64,000 nt of DNA from Turritopsis dohrnii (GCA_027922465.2 BQMF02000041.1:62001-126000); one strand, 5' to 3'; counted from the first letter of the stretch, positions 32,755 to 43,380 are shown. Notes: a model not told the origin generated them from the letters alone. Made by a program: numbers and translations.

Positions 32755-32860
32755 TCCAACCTTGCCCTTTATGAAGTCATACTCCAATTTACAATTGAGT
32801 TCCGTCTCCCACTTGCGTGTCATAACGAATTTTACAGATTTAACAACTTTTGAATTAACT
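32755..32860 (-). repeat. Fragment related to the 7359-9547 element
   Basis: The segment CATACTCCAATTTACAATTG, then GTTCCGTCTCCCACTTG and AACGAATTTTACAGATTT, is an inverted match to 7735-7810 inside the hAT-like element. No terminal repeats are recognisable, so it is a relic. Confidence 0.65.
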
Positions 32861-32871
32861 TATCGGGGATA

Positions 32872-32984
32872 ATTTTGTCTTGGAAAAGTGACGAAATTTT
32901 TGCTTTGTGATGAAAATTTTGAAAAAGTGAAATTTATAAGAAAGAATTAGTAAAGTTTTGCAAAATGACGAAATTTTCCCCGAT
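32872..32984. repeat. Small inverted-repeat element (ATCGGGG ends)
   Basis: ATCGGGGATAATTTTGTC at the left pairs with GACGAAATTTTCCCCGAT at the right, 113 bp overall. No ORF and no clear target duplication. Confidence 0.6.
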
Positions 32985-33004
32985 GTAAGTTTTCCCTGAC
33001 GTTT

Positions 33005-33140
33005 TTTTTTTTTAATTATACTTACATAAGCGCCTTGTGCCCTATAATTCTAAAAATTATGCTTATGTTAGACAAACTTTAAAATTGTTATGCTAGCGTA
33101 AGAAAAATTATGCTAACATAAGCGTAATTTAAAACAAGAT
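33005..33140. repeat. TTACGTAAG-type palindromic repeat fragment
   Basis: ACTTACATAAGCG, ATTATGCTTATG and ATGCTAACATAAGCGTAATT echo the motifs of 6715-7025. Confidence 0.55.
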
Positions 33141-33204
33141 GCCCTACCGGGCAGAAGTATTCCTGCGGATGACTGTAAGACTTTCTGGAGCCTTTTCAGA
33201 AAGA

Positions 33205-33685
33205 AATGAGTGTTAGTTCACGCTTTAAAACCATATGCATAATGCGGAATGATGTTTGCAGTATTTTACATTTTACCTTTTAGCTACGATAACTATTAAA
33301 CTTTGTTGTTTCATATAAAACTTCAGTCTTGCATCAATTTAGAGATTTTTTTAAAAAGATTTCCATTCGAAGTTGCACTCCCTATAGCATCATCAAGAAG
33401 CAATTAACTAATTAAAAGATTATCGCGTTAAGAATAATCTGTGCTTTAAAAGGTGAATGTTTGTTCACGGTTTAAAACAATATGCATAATGTGGTATGAT
33501 GTTCTTTGTGTTTTACAGTTTATCTTGTAGCTGTGAAAGAAGTAATATTTGTTATTTCATATAAACTGCACTGTTTTGCATCATTTAGAGATTTTTTCAA
33601 AAAGTTTTTTATTCATAGTTATATTCCCTAAAGCATCTTCAAAAAGTAATTAAGTAATGAAAACTTTGTCACATTAAGTTTTGAA
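33205..33685 (+). repeat. Tandem duplication, ~255-bp unit, two copies
   Basis: Unit 1 (from about 33208) and unit 2 (from about 33463) share TTCACGCTTTAAAACCATAT versus TTCACGGTTTAAAACAATAT, a CATATAAA block, TTTAGAGATTTTTT and a final CCCTAWAGCATC block. A third, badly decayed end (CATTCCCGAGAGCATCATAA) lies near 33735. No ORF. Confidence 0.8.
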
Positions 33686-33759
33686 GGGAAAGTCTGTGGC
33701 GTAAATAGTAATAACTTCGAATTCATTTAATTACATTCCCGAGAGCATCATAAAAGTTA

Positions 33760-34845
33760 AGAGACTTTGAAAAATTTTGCCAGAGATCAAGCTTAAAAAG
33801 GAACACCGTCAGTTTAAAAATCCATTAGAGAACACTCTTCCGTGGACGTTTCAAAATACTACTTTTAAAACTATACAGTATGAAAATCTTTATGTTGTTT
33901 GTACCTGAACTTCATAATAAAAACTTTTACTTGGCCTTGCGAAATAATAAAAATATCTGTGTTTCCTTTTTATCGTCAGCTTGATAGCATGCAAATTTTA
34001 GAATCATACAATATTTTAAATTCGACTAGTCAATTAAAAAAGTGGTCATCTATTGATTAATAAAATGGGTATAAGTTGATGAGGAAGATGAGCAGTGCTT
34101 CAAGATTCCAGAGCTTTATAAAAACAGGATAGCTTACCTAGGAACATGAAATAGAAAATTGTATTATATTTAGAAAAAGACTTATAGAAACCTTACGCAT
34201 TTTTTTAAATCGATGTAAGCATACCGTTTTTGTAGTCGTTCGTATCTGATTTGAAGCATCAAAAACTGCTTATTTATCACGAATAACTACTAAGAGTATT
34301 AGTTTCACGTAGATTATCAGTTTGGATCATAAATGTTCTTGATTCTTTTAAGTTTGACAGCCGTATAACCTCTTCTATATCCATATATTCAACCAAGAAA
34401 TTTTCTCAGATCTACGCGTGCTTCTTCGCTTCCATTTTTAAAACAACTACGGAAAACGAAAGAACGTTGCATAAGACTCACGTGAAAAACATTTCTACCT
34501 TGGCATCTGCGATTTAGCCATATGTTAATTCTTCCTTTCACTAGAGCTTATATTTTACACTTTTAGAGTCTTTTCAAGCAAAGTACTTGTATACAATGAA
34601 TATAGTGTGAGTTTAGACTGTTAAATCATAAAAAGAATGTAAGTTGGGAACATTAATGATTTGAGTGGCTATTTCCCATCGACAAAAATTGGTCTAGGTT
34701 TGGACAGTGAAAAAAAACAAAAAAAACACGAACGGTTTCAAAGTATTCCTTGCTTACGCAGGAATACAAAAAATGAATTTGTTATGCCGTAAGAAAAATA
34801 AAATTATGCGTAATGCAAATGCAGGCTTTGTAAACCGAAAATTTT
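33760..34845. other. Protease intron 1 sequence, nothing recognised
   Basis: A TTATGCCGTAAG fragment near 34785-34815 belongs to the palindromic repeat family. Otherwise no feature is supported. Confidence 0.4.
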
Positions 34846-34847
34846 CG

Positions 34848-35040
34848 GTGTTGGATGAAATGTTGGACACGCTTGACCAAGAGCAAAATTTGCAAAAGAA
34901 GAAAAAAATGTGTTGGATAAAGCAAAAATGTGTTGGATAAAGCAAAAATGTGTTGGATAAAAGTTTGATCGTGATCATTTACGGTTTCATCGAACACATT
35001 TTTCGTGTTGGATGTGTTTGATCACTTTTTCATCCAACAC
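34848..35040. repeat. Foldback element GTGTTGGATGAAA with 19-bp tandem repeats
   Basis: GTGTTGGATGAAA at the left pairs with TTTTCATCCAACAC ending at 35040. Between them, a unit of about 20 bp with TGTGTTGGATAAAGCAAAAA is repeated three times (34909-34962). No target duplication is clear. Confidence 0.65.
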
Positions 35041-35528
35041 TATGTGAAAATGAAGTCATTCTATAGCAAATGAATGTCATTTCGAATGTTAAAACGTTCG
35101 AATTTTAATAAACAAGACCCCATTTTTGTATGTCAAATCACATCATGAGTTTCAGTGTAAAGATGAGCAACAAAGAAGAAGCCACGATGAGCGATAGCTC
35201 AGCTGACAGCATCAATTCTGTTAAAGGGAAAGCCTTCAAAAAATACCAAAACACGAAAGGGAAAAAGTTGCTCCCAACTCGCTCCTTCTTTTCATCCATT
35301 CTCTGGTTTTTTCCCGGCATGGTCTTTTGTCGTCAGAGGCATGCAATTGCACACGCGCGCTTCCACGCATGCCTTAAAATTTTGAGACATGCAGCAAAAA
35401 GCACGCCTTAACGTTCTTGAATTGCTTGAGACGTGCTACGTTACGCACGCCTCGATTATCTCTACGTATAATTTATATGTCAATTTTTTTATTTAATTTA
35501 TTATTTTGTTTCGTTCATTATGATTTCC

Positions 35529-35551
35529 GGGGGGGGGGGGGGGGGGGGGGG
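35529..35551 (+). repeat. Run of 23 G
   Basis: An uninterrupted G tract in AT-rich sequence, inside protease intron 1 on the sense strand. It could form a quadruplex. A tract of this length is also a common place for assembly or sequencing error. Confidence 0.9.
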
Positions 35552-36464
35552 TTAATACAGAAAGTTTCTATGAAGAAACACCCAATGTGTGTATGAAAAA
35601 ATATGTAGACATTTTTTAAAGGGATTGTCCGGTAAAAAATAAAAATTCGTAACAAATTCCTTTAGTACTTAACTAAGTAATTTCCAATTCCTTTTCTTCA
35701 AACATAAGCTTGTTTCTTGTTTACAAAAAGATTTATAAAAACCTTTGCGCTGTTTGCATCCTTCTGCATAGCCATCTTGAAAGTGAGGCTATTGTAATAT
35801 TTCTGCTGTGACGTAGTAGTTTGCCTTCAAGGTCATAACACAATTAGCAAATGAGGCGAGAGAAAGAGCGATTTCGACATCCTCTTTATCCATTGCAATG
35901 CTTTTGACTTTTCAGTGGTCTTTTTTCTGGAAAATGTATAAGCCCCCCGTCTTCTCGAGTTACGAAAGTACAAGCAATAATACTGAATGTGAAACAAATG
36001 CTTTTGAATTAAAGTACTGCCCAACAATCTTTGAGAAACTTGTTTCTTTTTCTCTTTTTCGTTATGAGAAATTTATTGCGACATTTTCTTGTAAAGATTT
36101 TGTTCTCAGGTCAAATCTTGATGAGAATTCTTTTCAATCAACTAACGCGTCTGTAACTGTGTAAGAAACCCACTGATAAAGAAGTTTTAACTTCATGCAA
36201 CAACATATTTCCGGTGCGCAGTCTTAGTATATTTTTTTAATAGGCCCATTAGCAAAGGTGCCGGTAGTGCCTTTTTGGTGCCCTATAAGTGCACCAGAAA
36301 AACTAAACATCTGTTTGTATAAAGACATACGTATATCTAACCTTATATTATGAAAGGTTATGTCAGTGATATGTTGTGTCTCGTGTTGTCTGTTGTTGGG
36401 GAAAAAAATGTTTTCCAGACATTTTATTGTAAAACATATCAACTATTTAATGAACTAAGACATG
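35552..36464. other. Intron sequence with repeat fragments
   Basis: A reverse copy of the 31470-31513 repeat lies at 35618-35660 and a direct copy of the 30695 block at 35728-35765. The ORF at 35898-36164 has no domain. Confidence 0.45.
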
Positions 36465-36510
36465 TCAAACTTATTTTATTAGTTTTCGCGCTCCATTGAA
36501 TCGAATAATT
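36465..36510 (+). repeat. Left arm of inverted-arm element (copy B), outer part
   Basis: AACTTATTTTATTAGTTTTC aligns with the reverse of the right arm near 39035-39055. The arm is split by the MITE 36516-36701. Confidence 0.55.
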
Positions 36511-36515
36511 GCTTT

Positions 36516-36701
36516 CAGGGTCTAATCTAGAACGGAAGGGCAGCGTCCGGCGGAAGGGAAAAAGGGCACCTTGTGAACATCCAAAGGGCACTTTTTTACA
36601 AGAGTGATTTTTGAAGATTTGAAAGTGAAATAAATTTAATAGAAAAATGCAGAAGGCAGCATCTGATCAACTGACACTCTTTTGGGCTAGATTAGACCCT
36701 G
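36516..36701. mobile_element. 186-bp hAT-like MITE, TSD GCTTT
   Basis: Termini CAGGGTCTAATCTAG and its inverse CTAGATTAGACCCTG bound 186 bp. GCTTT is duplicated at 36511-36515 and 36702-36706. Internal GGCAGCGTCCGGCGGAAGG and AAAGGGCAC match the 3033-4680 element, so this is an internally deleted relative. It lies within the left arm of copy B. Confidence 0.92.
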
Positions 36702-36706
36702 GCTTT

Positions 36707-36880
36707 ATTCTCTGTTGCTAGGGAGGATCACCACCGTTGCTAAGGTAATTTTGAAATTTCCTTTGTTATACAAATTTATTTCTTCACCTAACGACAGAAT
36801 ATGAAAACATAAGTTGTACCAGCAGCCCTCGTTCTCGTGTTATTCAATAAAATTAATAAGCATCTTAGTTTCCATCCCCC
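36707..36880 (+). repeat. Left arm of copy B, inner part
   Basis: It matches 15465-15640 in the same order (GTTGCTAGGGAGGATCACCA, CTTCACCTAACG, CATCTTAGTTTCCATC) and 38812-39000 in reverse. Confidence 0.85.
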
Positions 36881-37197
36881 TTTACAATAAAACAAAAAGG
36901 GTTTTGCCTGCTGGGAAAAAACGTAAAATCAATGTTCGGACACACGAAAAGAAGCGCTCCGCAGTCTTTCTAGACGAGCCTCGTTCTTCTTCTGCAGACG
37001 CTAGGGAATCTAATTATCTGTTTTGTGCACCATGTCAAATTAACTGTGTAGCATTTAATTGTACAAATAAAAGCACAAAACCTGAATGTAAAGACGAAAC
37101 ATTTTTAAAGTTGCCAACTGATTCAAAATTAAGACAAGCGTGGATCGCTGCAATAAAAAGAACAAACTTACCGAAGGCAACTTTTTTTATGTTATGA
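36814..37197 (+). CDS. THAP-type zinc finger ORF inside copy B
   Basis: The frame, which overlaps the inner arm at its start, encodes a basic stretch (GKKRKINVRTHEKKRSAVF), an Asp/Ser-rich linker and then NCVAFNCTNKS...FLKLPTDSKLRQAWIAAIKR. The CxxxxC pair, the Phe-x-x-x-Pro core and the invariant Trp fit a THAP C2CH finger. The closing CxxH pair is not seen before the stop, so it would have to come from another exon, or the domain is broken. THAP domains bind DNA and occur in P-element, Kolobok and ISL2EU transposases. No catalytic domain follows. Confidence 0.55.
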   Translation: MYQQPSFSCYSIKLISILVSIPLYNKTKRVLPAGKKRKINVRTHEKKRSAVFLDEPRSSSADARESNYLFCAPCQINCVAFNCTNKSTKPECKDETFLKLPTDSKLRQAWIAAIKRTNLPKATFFML

Positions 37198-37419
37198 AAA
37201 ATGAAAGAAGAAAAGAAAAAAAATGTTTTGACCCAAGTTGAATTTATTACAGTCACCCGGTTTCTATTTAGAAATGATTTCCAGAGTGCAATATTTTTTC
37301 TCATACATTTTTCTTCAACGTTATGTGCCCTATTGTTCGACTTGCGAAGACATGTCATGTTCGATCGAACGAAAATTGTAAAGTCTTCTAGTCATTTCAT
37401 TCAATAAGTTTTTGTTGAA

Positions 37420-37668
37420 ATGGCAATGAATATCAAGTGCGACGACTCTATTTGGTCCGATTACGAGCGAGCAGATCTTATCAAGCGTGCAGTTGATATT
37501 CATTTGCAGAAAAAGAGGAAACTTCAACTCGACGATAATGAATGTCAATGTAAGAAGATCGCCGTGACAGAACAGGACCAACTGATGAAGATAGTGATGA
37601 GTCAAATAACAAATATGAATAATAGTGAGGATGAGAACCAGAGTGGTAATGAGATGGACATGTTTTAG
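37420..37668 (+). CDS. Small charged ORF downstream of THAP ORF
   Basis: The 82-residue ORF has Met at 37420, a Lys-rich centre (QKKRKLQLDD), a CQCKK motif and an acidic, Asn-rich tail ending GNEMDMF. An AATAAAG lies about 30 bases after the stop, at 37701. It could be the final exon of the THAP gene. No known domain. Confidence 0.35.
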   Translation: MAMNIKCDDSIWSDYERADLIKRAVDIHLQKKRKLQLDDNECQCKKIAVTEQDQLMKIVMSQITNMNNSEDENQSGNEMDMF

Positions 37669-37901
37669 TTGTAAAAGTTATGAAGAAGTTTTAAAAAGTA
37701 ATAAAGAAAAAAAAGGTTTTCCTAAATGCATCGTGCCAATTTTTTCTCCTCATTATATTAAAAATTAAGAACATACTTTTATTAAGTTATCCTATCTCGC
37801 TTTCCGAGTTATAAATCACTCAATCCTTTCGTTTCTTAATAATCCTTAGAAACAAACAAAGAATATTGCGCAATGATATTACTTATTTGTTTTCAAAGTT
37901 A

Positions 37902-38216
37902 TTAAAAGGAGGTATATTTTCCAATCACGTAAAATATCAGATCGCACTGGTATGAATCGCACGCGTAGGAAATTTTACGAGTGCATTTTACCGCACGCAT
38001 GGTATTTTTAAAAGGAGAAGACTGCAACTCTCCGTCGTCAAAAAGAGGAGTTCCAGTCTCTTCTGTGGCAAGAGATTTCTCGGGCTTAAATTGAAATCCT
38101 TTCACTCCTTCATTGGCATATTGTTGGCGTTCATTTTTAAATGTTTTTTCATGTAAAAAAATTTTTTTTCCATCACTTAATTTCAAGGCTTTATATGAAA
38201 AATCGTCTATTTTCAT
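37902..38216 (-). CDS. Convergent unknown ORF inside copy B
   Basis: The 104-residue minus-strand ORF begins MKIDDFSYKALKLSDGKKIF and is charged throughout, with several Cys near the end. It is convergent with the THAP ORF and fits between the two arms. I do not recognise it. Confidence 0.35.
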   Translation of the reverse strand: MKIDDFSYKALKLSDGKKIFLHEKTFKNERQQYANEGVKGFQFKPEKSLATEETGTPLFDDGELQSSPFKNTMRAVKCTRKISYACDSYQCDLIFYVIGKYTSF

Positions 38217-38367
38217 TAGTTTTTATTTCGTTAATATTCTTTAATTACCGGGGGTAAACTGTACATTCCAACGGACGTACTATGTAGTACGTGAACAGAA
38301 GGCAAACTAATACATCATTCACATAATTATGCGTAATGGATTATTTACCCAGTCCTTTTAGCACTGA

Positions 38368-38535
38368 AGATCATTCATCAAAATAAATGTGCTGTGTTAA
38401 CATGGCTAATATTAATTGTTGATTTTAATCTAAACAACGAAGATTCAAAAAGTTTAAAACGGTAAATTGTTGTTTCTGTACCAAAACTACATAAAATCAC
38501 AAATTATTATTTTTTCCTGGACAATCCCTTTAAAC
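38368..38535 (+). repeat. Unsplit copy of the 30963-31510 repeat
   Basis: Direct match to 30963-31066 plus 31461-31510. It lacks the 385-bp insertion and has a single ACTAC at 38486-38490. Confidence 0.85.
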
Positions 38536-38809
38536 AATGGTGTCTACTATTAAAACTAAAGACATTTCATCATTTAAGAAAAATAAACATTTCATTCCGT
38601 GAGGAGTATTGCTTGAGCATTAAAAAACACCTGTTTCTCACAAAATTACGCTGTATTTTTAGTTTTAAATTTATGTATTAAAACATTTTTTGAGGAAACA
38701 CTGATGTCTTATCATGGGAGGTGTGCAATCACCAGAATTGTTATTTTAACTCATGCAAGTTTCTATTTGTGGGAATGCAGGTTAAGCTTCCATTTCACTG
38801 TTACTGTAA

Positions 38810-39175
38810 AGGGAGCTGGAAACTAAGATGCTTTTTAATTTCTTTGAATAACACCAAAACGAGTCCTGCTGGTACCACTTATGTTTTCATATTCTTTCAT
38901 TAGGTGAAGAAATGAATTCGTATAACGAAGGAAATTTCAAAATAACCTTAGCAACGGTGGTCGTTCTCCCTAGCAACAGCAAATTGGTGAATATACTTAA
39001 TATACCTAAGTTATCCTTCGTCGTCAATTAACCACAAAAACTAATATGAGAAGTTGAGCGTGTTTTTAGAGCATTTACGTGCACGATTAAAAGTATTTCT
39101 TAATTTACTTAATTTACTCCAGGAAAGTTATATCAAGCGCTAGCGTGATCATGCGCCTCATAATGAGAAGATTGA
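38810..39175 (-). repeat. Right arm of copy B, with empty Harbinger site
   Basis: The segment runs from GGGAGCTGGAAACTAAGATG to CCTCATAATGAGAAGA and aligns with 21752-21956 plus 22667-22830. At 39007-39009 the single TAA is the unoccupied target of the Harbinger insertion in copy A. The inner part is inverted relative to 36707-36880. Confidence 0.85.
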
Positions 39176-39179
39176 ATTA

Positions 39180-39899
39180 CATTTTAAATTTGAAAATAAA
39201 ATGAGCATTTGTTACCTTTTGAACAAAACCATTCATTAGCTGGAGATTTCTTTTGTAAATTTTTTGTAAGTCCTCATAAAAACATTAAATACACGTTAAC
39301 CAGGGATCAAAAATTTTGTTTCCATTAGAACATGAGAATAATAACGATGTCTTGGATCGCACACCACACGCCTGAACAGCTTCAGGGGAGTGATAATTAG
39401 CACGCCTAAAACGCCTTATTTCTTGATTAGGCGTGCGAGACGTCACACACCTCCTTTTTTCATATTACAAAGCCTGCAAATGGTACCTTTTCACTTTTCA
39501 TGTCACATATCGTTAGCATAAAATATAAAAAATAGAGTAAAAAGTGGTATAAAGTCAAAAAAAATTAAGCAATTTTGCCCTGGGACCCCTAATAGCTGCA
39601 ATTGGTGGTTTATGGTGTTGGCGTTGATATTTAGGTCTAAAATTTTTCAGGATTGATTTTTGATCCCCTGATATGTCGATAACAGTTGTTTGTAGGGAAA
39701 AGAAGTGATATGTCATTTTTTTGAGGTATACAATATAGATGTACTTTCCATTCACCCTTCAATGATTTTATTGTTCATCGTCTTTCAAGAAATCATTTTC
39801 GAACTTGAAAATCATAAAAACATTTTACTAGTGATACTAGTGAAGTAATAGTCAACAGCATTCAATGTAAAATTTCTTTTTATAAAATGATCTATACAG
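39180..39899. other. End of protease intron 1
   Basis: A cluster of AGGCGTGC/GCACGCCT motifs at 39350-39452 recalls the ends of the 190-2218 family. Otherwise nothing is recognised. Confidence 0.4.
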
Positions 39900-40072
39900 G
39901 GATAACAAGAACCATTCAACGCGGAGATTTCGGTACATATGGTATGCATTACTTACTTGCTCCAATGACTAATGAAGAAGTCATAAATCAAATAACATGT
40001 TTTAATGTGAATGGTACGAAAGATGCAACAGTTGGTCCACAGCCAATGCTTCCAGATGTAACAAATTTCACT
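39900..40072 (+). CDS. Protease exon 2
   Basis: Acceptor CTATACAG, then GG completing a Gly codon. It reads ITRTIQRGDFGTYGMHYLLA and ends NFT|GTATGT in phase 0. Confidence 0.92.
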
Positions 40073-40538
40073 GTATGTTTTATTTGCGTTATTCACAATC
40101 ATATTCATACTACAAGAAGTATGCTTACTTTCAATACTTTCTTTTCTGCAATTTTATTGTATCATATTAATAGCCATCAACGAATAAATTTAGAAACAAA
40201 CACATTTTAAAATTCATACATTTATTTCATGAAGCTTTTCTTAAGACAACTTACATTTTCAAGTTAAAAGAGAAATTTTAAACTAAAAGATTTTAATACA
40301 ACTGACATTGGAAATATAATTGGTCATAAAACTAAATATATACAATTAAAAAGTAAAAAAGGTCTCGTGAATAATTACTAAAAGTGTGCCAAAGCGAACA
40401 AGGAACACAAAAGAAAAAGGCATAATTTTATTCTATTTACCAATTTTATTAGCGTTTTAATTTGTAACCAGTAATAAACCAACATCATTTGTTTACAATA
40501 TGTCATACTAGTATTTTAAATTGTATTTGTATTCTTAG

Positions 40539-40776
40539 TACATTGGAATCAAAAAGTTCATAGATGAGTATGTTGAAGTGTGGCAATACGAAAATCATGT
40601 TGGTCAAAAATACAATACATACACTTTATATGTGAAGCAGAAAACTCAAATACCTGTTTACTATGAAATGTTGGGCTTTGATTCGTTACTAGGATCTCAC
40701 TATGATGAGTACAAAATTATTTACAGAAATTACTCAACAGAATTTATGGACTCTGTCTTTGATACTCCATTGGAAG
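40539..40776 (+). CDS. Protease exon 3
   Basis: Acceptor TATTCTTAG, phase 0. It encodes YIGIKKFIDEYVEVWQYENH through QIPVYYEMLGFDSLLGSHYD, characteristic of the 26-29-p N-terminal extension. Donor GAAG|GTGATT, phase 1. Confidence 0.92.
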
Positions 40777-40969
40777 GTGATTCTTTTTTATTCTTTCATA
40801 ATTCCTTGTTTCACAATATATATCAACTATATGTGTCAACTAAAGTCTGCAAACCTATTTGACCAACTGTCTATTATCTATAATGACAAAAGTACTTATG
40901 AAATATATTTATAATAGGACTTTAAAAAAGTTTTCCAATTCAAATCCTTGTTTTTGTTGAATTTTTCAG

Positions 40970-41156
40970 GTTTTAATTGCCAAGATTTTCCAGGGCCTGG
41001 TTATGAAGCCCGAATTGCCGCAAACCCTATGAAAGAATTTATTTTTCCTGGAGACAGCTCTCACTTGCATGCCATGTACAATGACTTTGTTAGAAAGTAT
41101 TCAAAAGAAAAGGATGATGATTTGAACCGTAAACATATCTTCAAGCATAACCTAAG
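40970..41156 (+). CDS. Protease exon 4 (start of I29 propeptide)
   Basis: Acceptor ATTTTTCAG. It encodes FNCQDFPGPGYEARIAANPM, then DFVRKYSKEKDDDLNRKHIF, the ERFNIN-like helix of the inhibitor domain. Ends CTAAG|GTTGTC, phase 2. Confidence 0.92.
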
Positions 41157-41292
41157 GTTGTCACTCATACTTTCAGTGTAATGACAAAAAAGGTTAAGCA
41201 TGTTTGTGAAGGATCCAAGGAAGTATCCTTGGTTGTGCATCTCTTTGACTGAATGGTCTGTTTCAAATTCAAAATCTAAGTCCCTGAATACT

Positions 41293-41685
41293 TACTTTAA
41301 AGGAAGAAACTTTCGTGGAAGAAACTTTCGCCAGTAAAGTCCCACGAAATATGCTGAATGTGTGTTCATTCGCGAAAGAGTTTTCCTCTGAGTATCGTTT
41401 GAAATAAATAGGTAAACTTTTTGAAAACTGTATTTCTTGTTTGTATTTTGACTAACTCGTTTGTACTTTGACATGTCTTCTTTTTTAATCATGGGAAAAA
41501 AAATTTTTGAACTGCCATATTTGCGAAACTTAATTCTCGCGAAACATAGTCAAATGGGTCATTCACAAAAGTTAATTCTCACAAAATATAGTCAAATGGG
41601 CCATTTGCGAAAGTAAATTCCCAAAATTTCGCGATTTTTTAGCCTCACAAAAGTTTCTTCCGCAAACGTTTCTACATTTAAAGTA
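41293..41685. mobile_element. MITE in protease intron 4
   Basis: TACTTTAAAGGAAGAAAC at the left pairs with the inverse of TACTTTAAATGTAGAAAC at the right. Repeated TTCGCGAA-like motifs fill the interior. A TA next to each terminal CTTTAAA suggests a Tc1/mariner-type target, but this is weak. Confidence 0.6.
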
Positions 41686-41721
41686 GTATGATGACTTAAG
41701 AACATGTTAAATATATTTCAG

Positions 41722-41924
41722 GTACATTAACTCAATGAATCGCCGAAACTTGACTTACAAATTGAAAGTCAATCACTTAGCTGACCATGGACTAATTGAG
41801 CTGAAACGCTTAAGAGGTCGAAAAACAACAGTCGGCATCAATGGACTCTCGAACAATGGAAAACCTTTCGTAACAAAACTCTCGATTAAGGATATTCCAG
41901 TGGAACTAAATTGGAGGTTGTTTG
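41722..41924 (+). CDS. Protease exon 5 (propeptide to mature boundary)
   Basis: Acceptor TATTTCAG, phase 2. It encodes YINSMNRRNLTYKLKVNHLA (propeptide) through DIPVELNWRLF, where the mature enzyme should begin. Donor TTTG|GTAAGA, phase 1. Confidence 0.92.
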
Positions 41925-42005
41925 GTAAGAATAACTCCATAATTGTTTGACTATTTGGTCATTATTTGGAAATTCATTCTGATGATGTCCGCCTTTTTGC
42001 ATTAG

Positions 42006-42097
42006 GTGCTGTTACACCAGTTAAGGATCAAGCAGTGTGTGGGTCATGTTGGAGTTTTGGAACAACTGGCACAATAGAAGGAGCTTTGTTTTTGAAA
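42006..42097 (+). CDS. Protease exon 6 (active-site Cys)
   Basis: Acceptor GCATTAG. It encodes AVTPVKDQAVCGSCWSFGTT, holding the oxyanion Gln and catalytic Cys. Ends AAA|GTAGGA, phase 0. Confidence 0.93.
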
Positions 42098-42196
42098 GTA
42101 GGACAATTTATTTCAGATGTTAAACAAGCGAACTGAGCATGTATAAAATTTCTGATTTAGCCCAATTGGCTATAATTGTTGATATTTTGTGATTAG

Positions 42197-42358
42197 ACTG
42201 GTCAGCTGGTGCGTTTATCACAGCAGAACCTCATGGATTGCTCATGGGGCTTTGGAAATAATGGTTGTGATGGAGGTGAAGAATTTCGTGCCTATGAGTA
42301 TATTATGAAACATGGTGGTATTGCTACAGAACAGAGTTATGGCTCCTACTTGGCTGTG
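42197..42358 (+). CDS. Protease exon 7
   Basis: Acceptor GTGATTAG. It encodes TGQLVRLSQQNLMDCSWGFG and NNGCDGGEEFRAYEYI, with the conserved fold cysteines. Donor GTG|GTAATT, phase 0. In the longer open frame the intron is read through, but splicing is needed to join YLAV to DGYCH. Confidence 0.9.
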
Positions 42359-42430
42359 GTAATTTCTTCATGCTTTTTGGATTTTTCTATTATGATTCAT
42401 CATTTATTGTTTCGTTTATTTTATGCAAAG

Positions 42431-42620
42431 GATGGTTATTGCCATCTGGAGCAGGCTAAAGTAGGTGCTACAGTTACTGGCTATGTGAATGTTACGTCTG
42501 GGGATTCTGATGCACTGAAAATTGCACTATTTGAGCATGGTCCTGTTGCTGTTGGAATTGATGCTGCCCATATGTCGTTGTCATTTTATTCACATGGTGT
42601 ATACTATGAACCAAGTTGTG
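42431..42620 (+). CDS. Protease exon 8
   Basis: Acceptor TATGCAAAG, a weak non-pyrimidine site. It encodes DGYCHLEQAKVGATVTGYVN and ALFEHGPVAVGIDAAHMSLS. Donor TGTG|GTGAGT, phase 1. Confidence 0.88.
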
Positions 42621-42984
42621 GTGAGTTTCTATTCCTTTTGTAGACACAATTTCATTTTTGCAAATGTAAACTCTCTTTATGTTTAATTGTATGAGATTTA
42701 CTGACACCAAAAAATAGTCAGCAGTCTTGCAGTCATTGCCCACCCTGCAATTTCAAAACGCAATACAATGCTTCGGTGTTAAAAAGAAAGAGTGAAATTG
42801 TACAGAAAGAGTTAAGTTGCTAGAATATCTTTACTTTCTTTGGAACATTTTCACTAATATACAATTTCAGCAACTAAGATACATTTTCAATACAAAATCT
42901 TGAATCGTGAATTCAGATCATTTGTGGAAATGTCCCTCAAACTTGATTTTTGATTTTGATTTCTGATTGATTTTTTCCGTTTCT

Positions 42985-43380
42985 GAAGACACAGTCATTT
43001 TGTAATGATAAAATGACAAAATGTTCACATGATGATTTATGATGACAACATATTTTATAAAATTTCTGTGGTAAAAGAGTTCTTTTCAATCATGGACTCC
43101 AGTGAATTGCAGCAATTGTAGTTGTAGAAATGAAAGACGTTGGATGAAACCTTGGCTTCAAAAACGAAACTGCTTAAGAAGGAATCTACAACACCCTGAT
43201 GATGCAAGAATTCCAAACAGAAGACCATTTTGAATATTCAAAATTACTAACACCAGAAAATGTTGAAGAGATATTAAATTTAATTAGTCCATCCTTTGAC
43301 AAAGGGAGCACAGTAATGTGTGAGCCAATTCCAGCTAAAGTTAATTTGGTTGCAACTATTCAGGGCTAATTACGCCGATT
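42985..43380 (+). pseudogene. PIF/Harbinger fragment with transposase N-terminus
   Basis: The segment aligns with the reverse of 22663-22263: non-coding GATTTATGATGACAACAT-like sequence, then a frame encoding GIYNTLMMQEFQTEDHFEYS, KLLTPENVEEILNLISPS. A one-base shift separates the upstream RRWMKPWLQKRN segment. Terminal repeats are not recognisable. It sits in protease intron 8 in sense orientation. Confidence 0.75.

Noticed and set aside
42359..42430. Reading through protease intron 7 as coding
   Set aside because: The frame stays open by chance, but the inserted residues are hydrophobic filler absent from the family, and GT...AG sites flank them.
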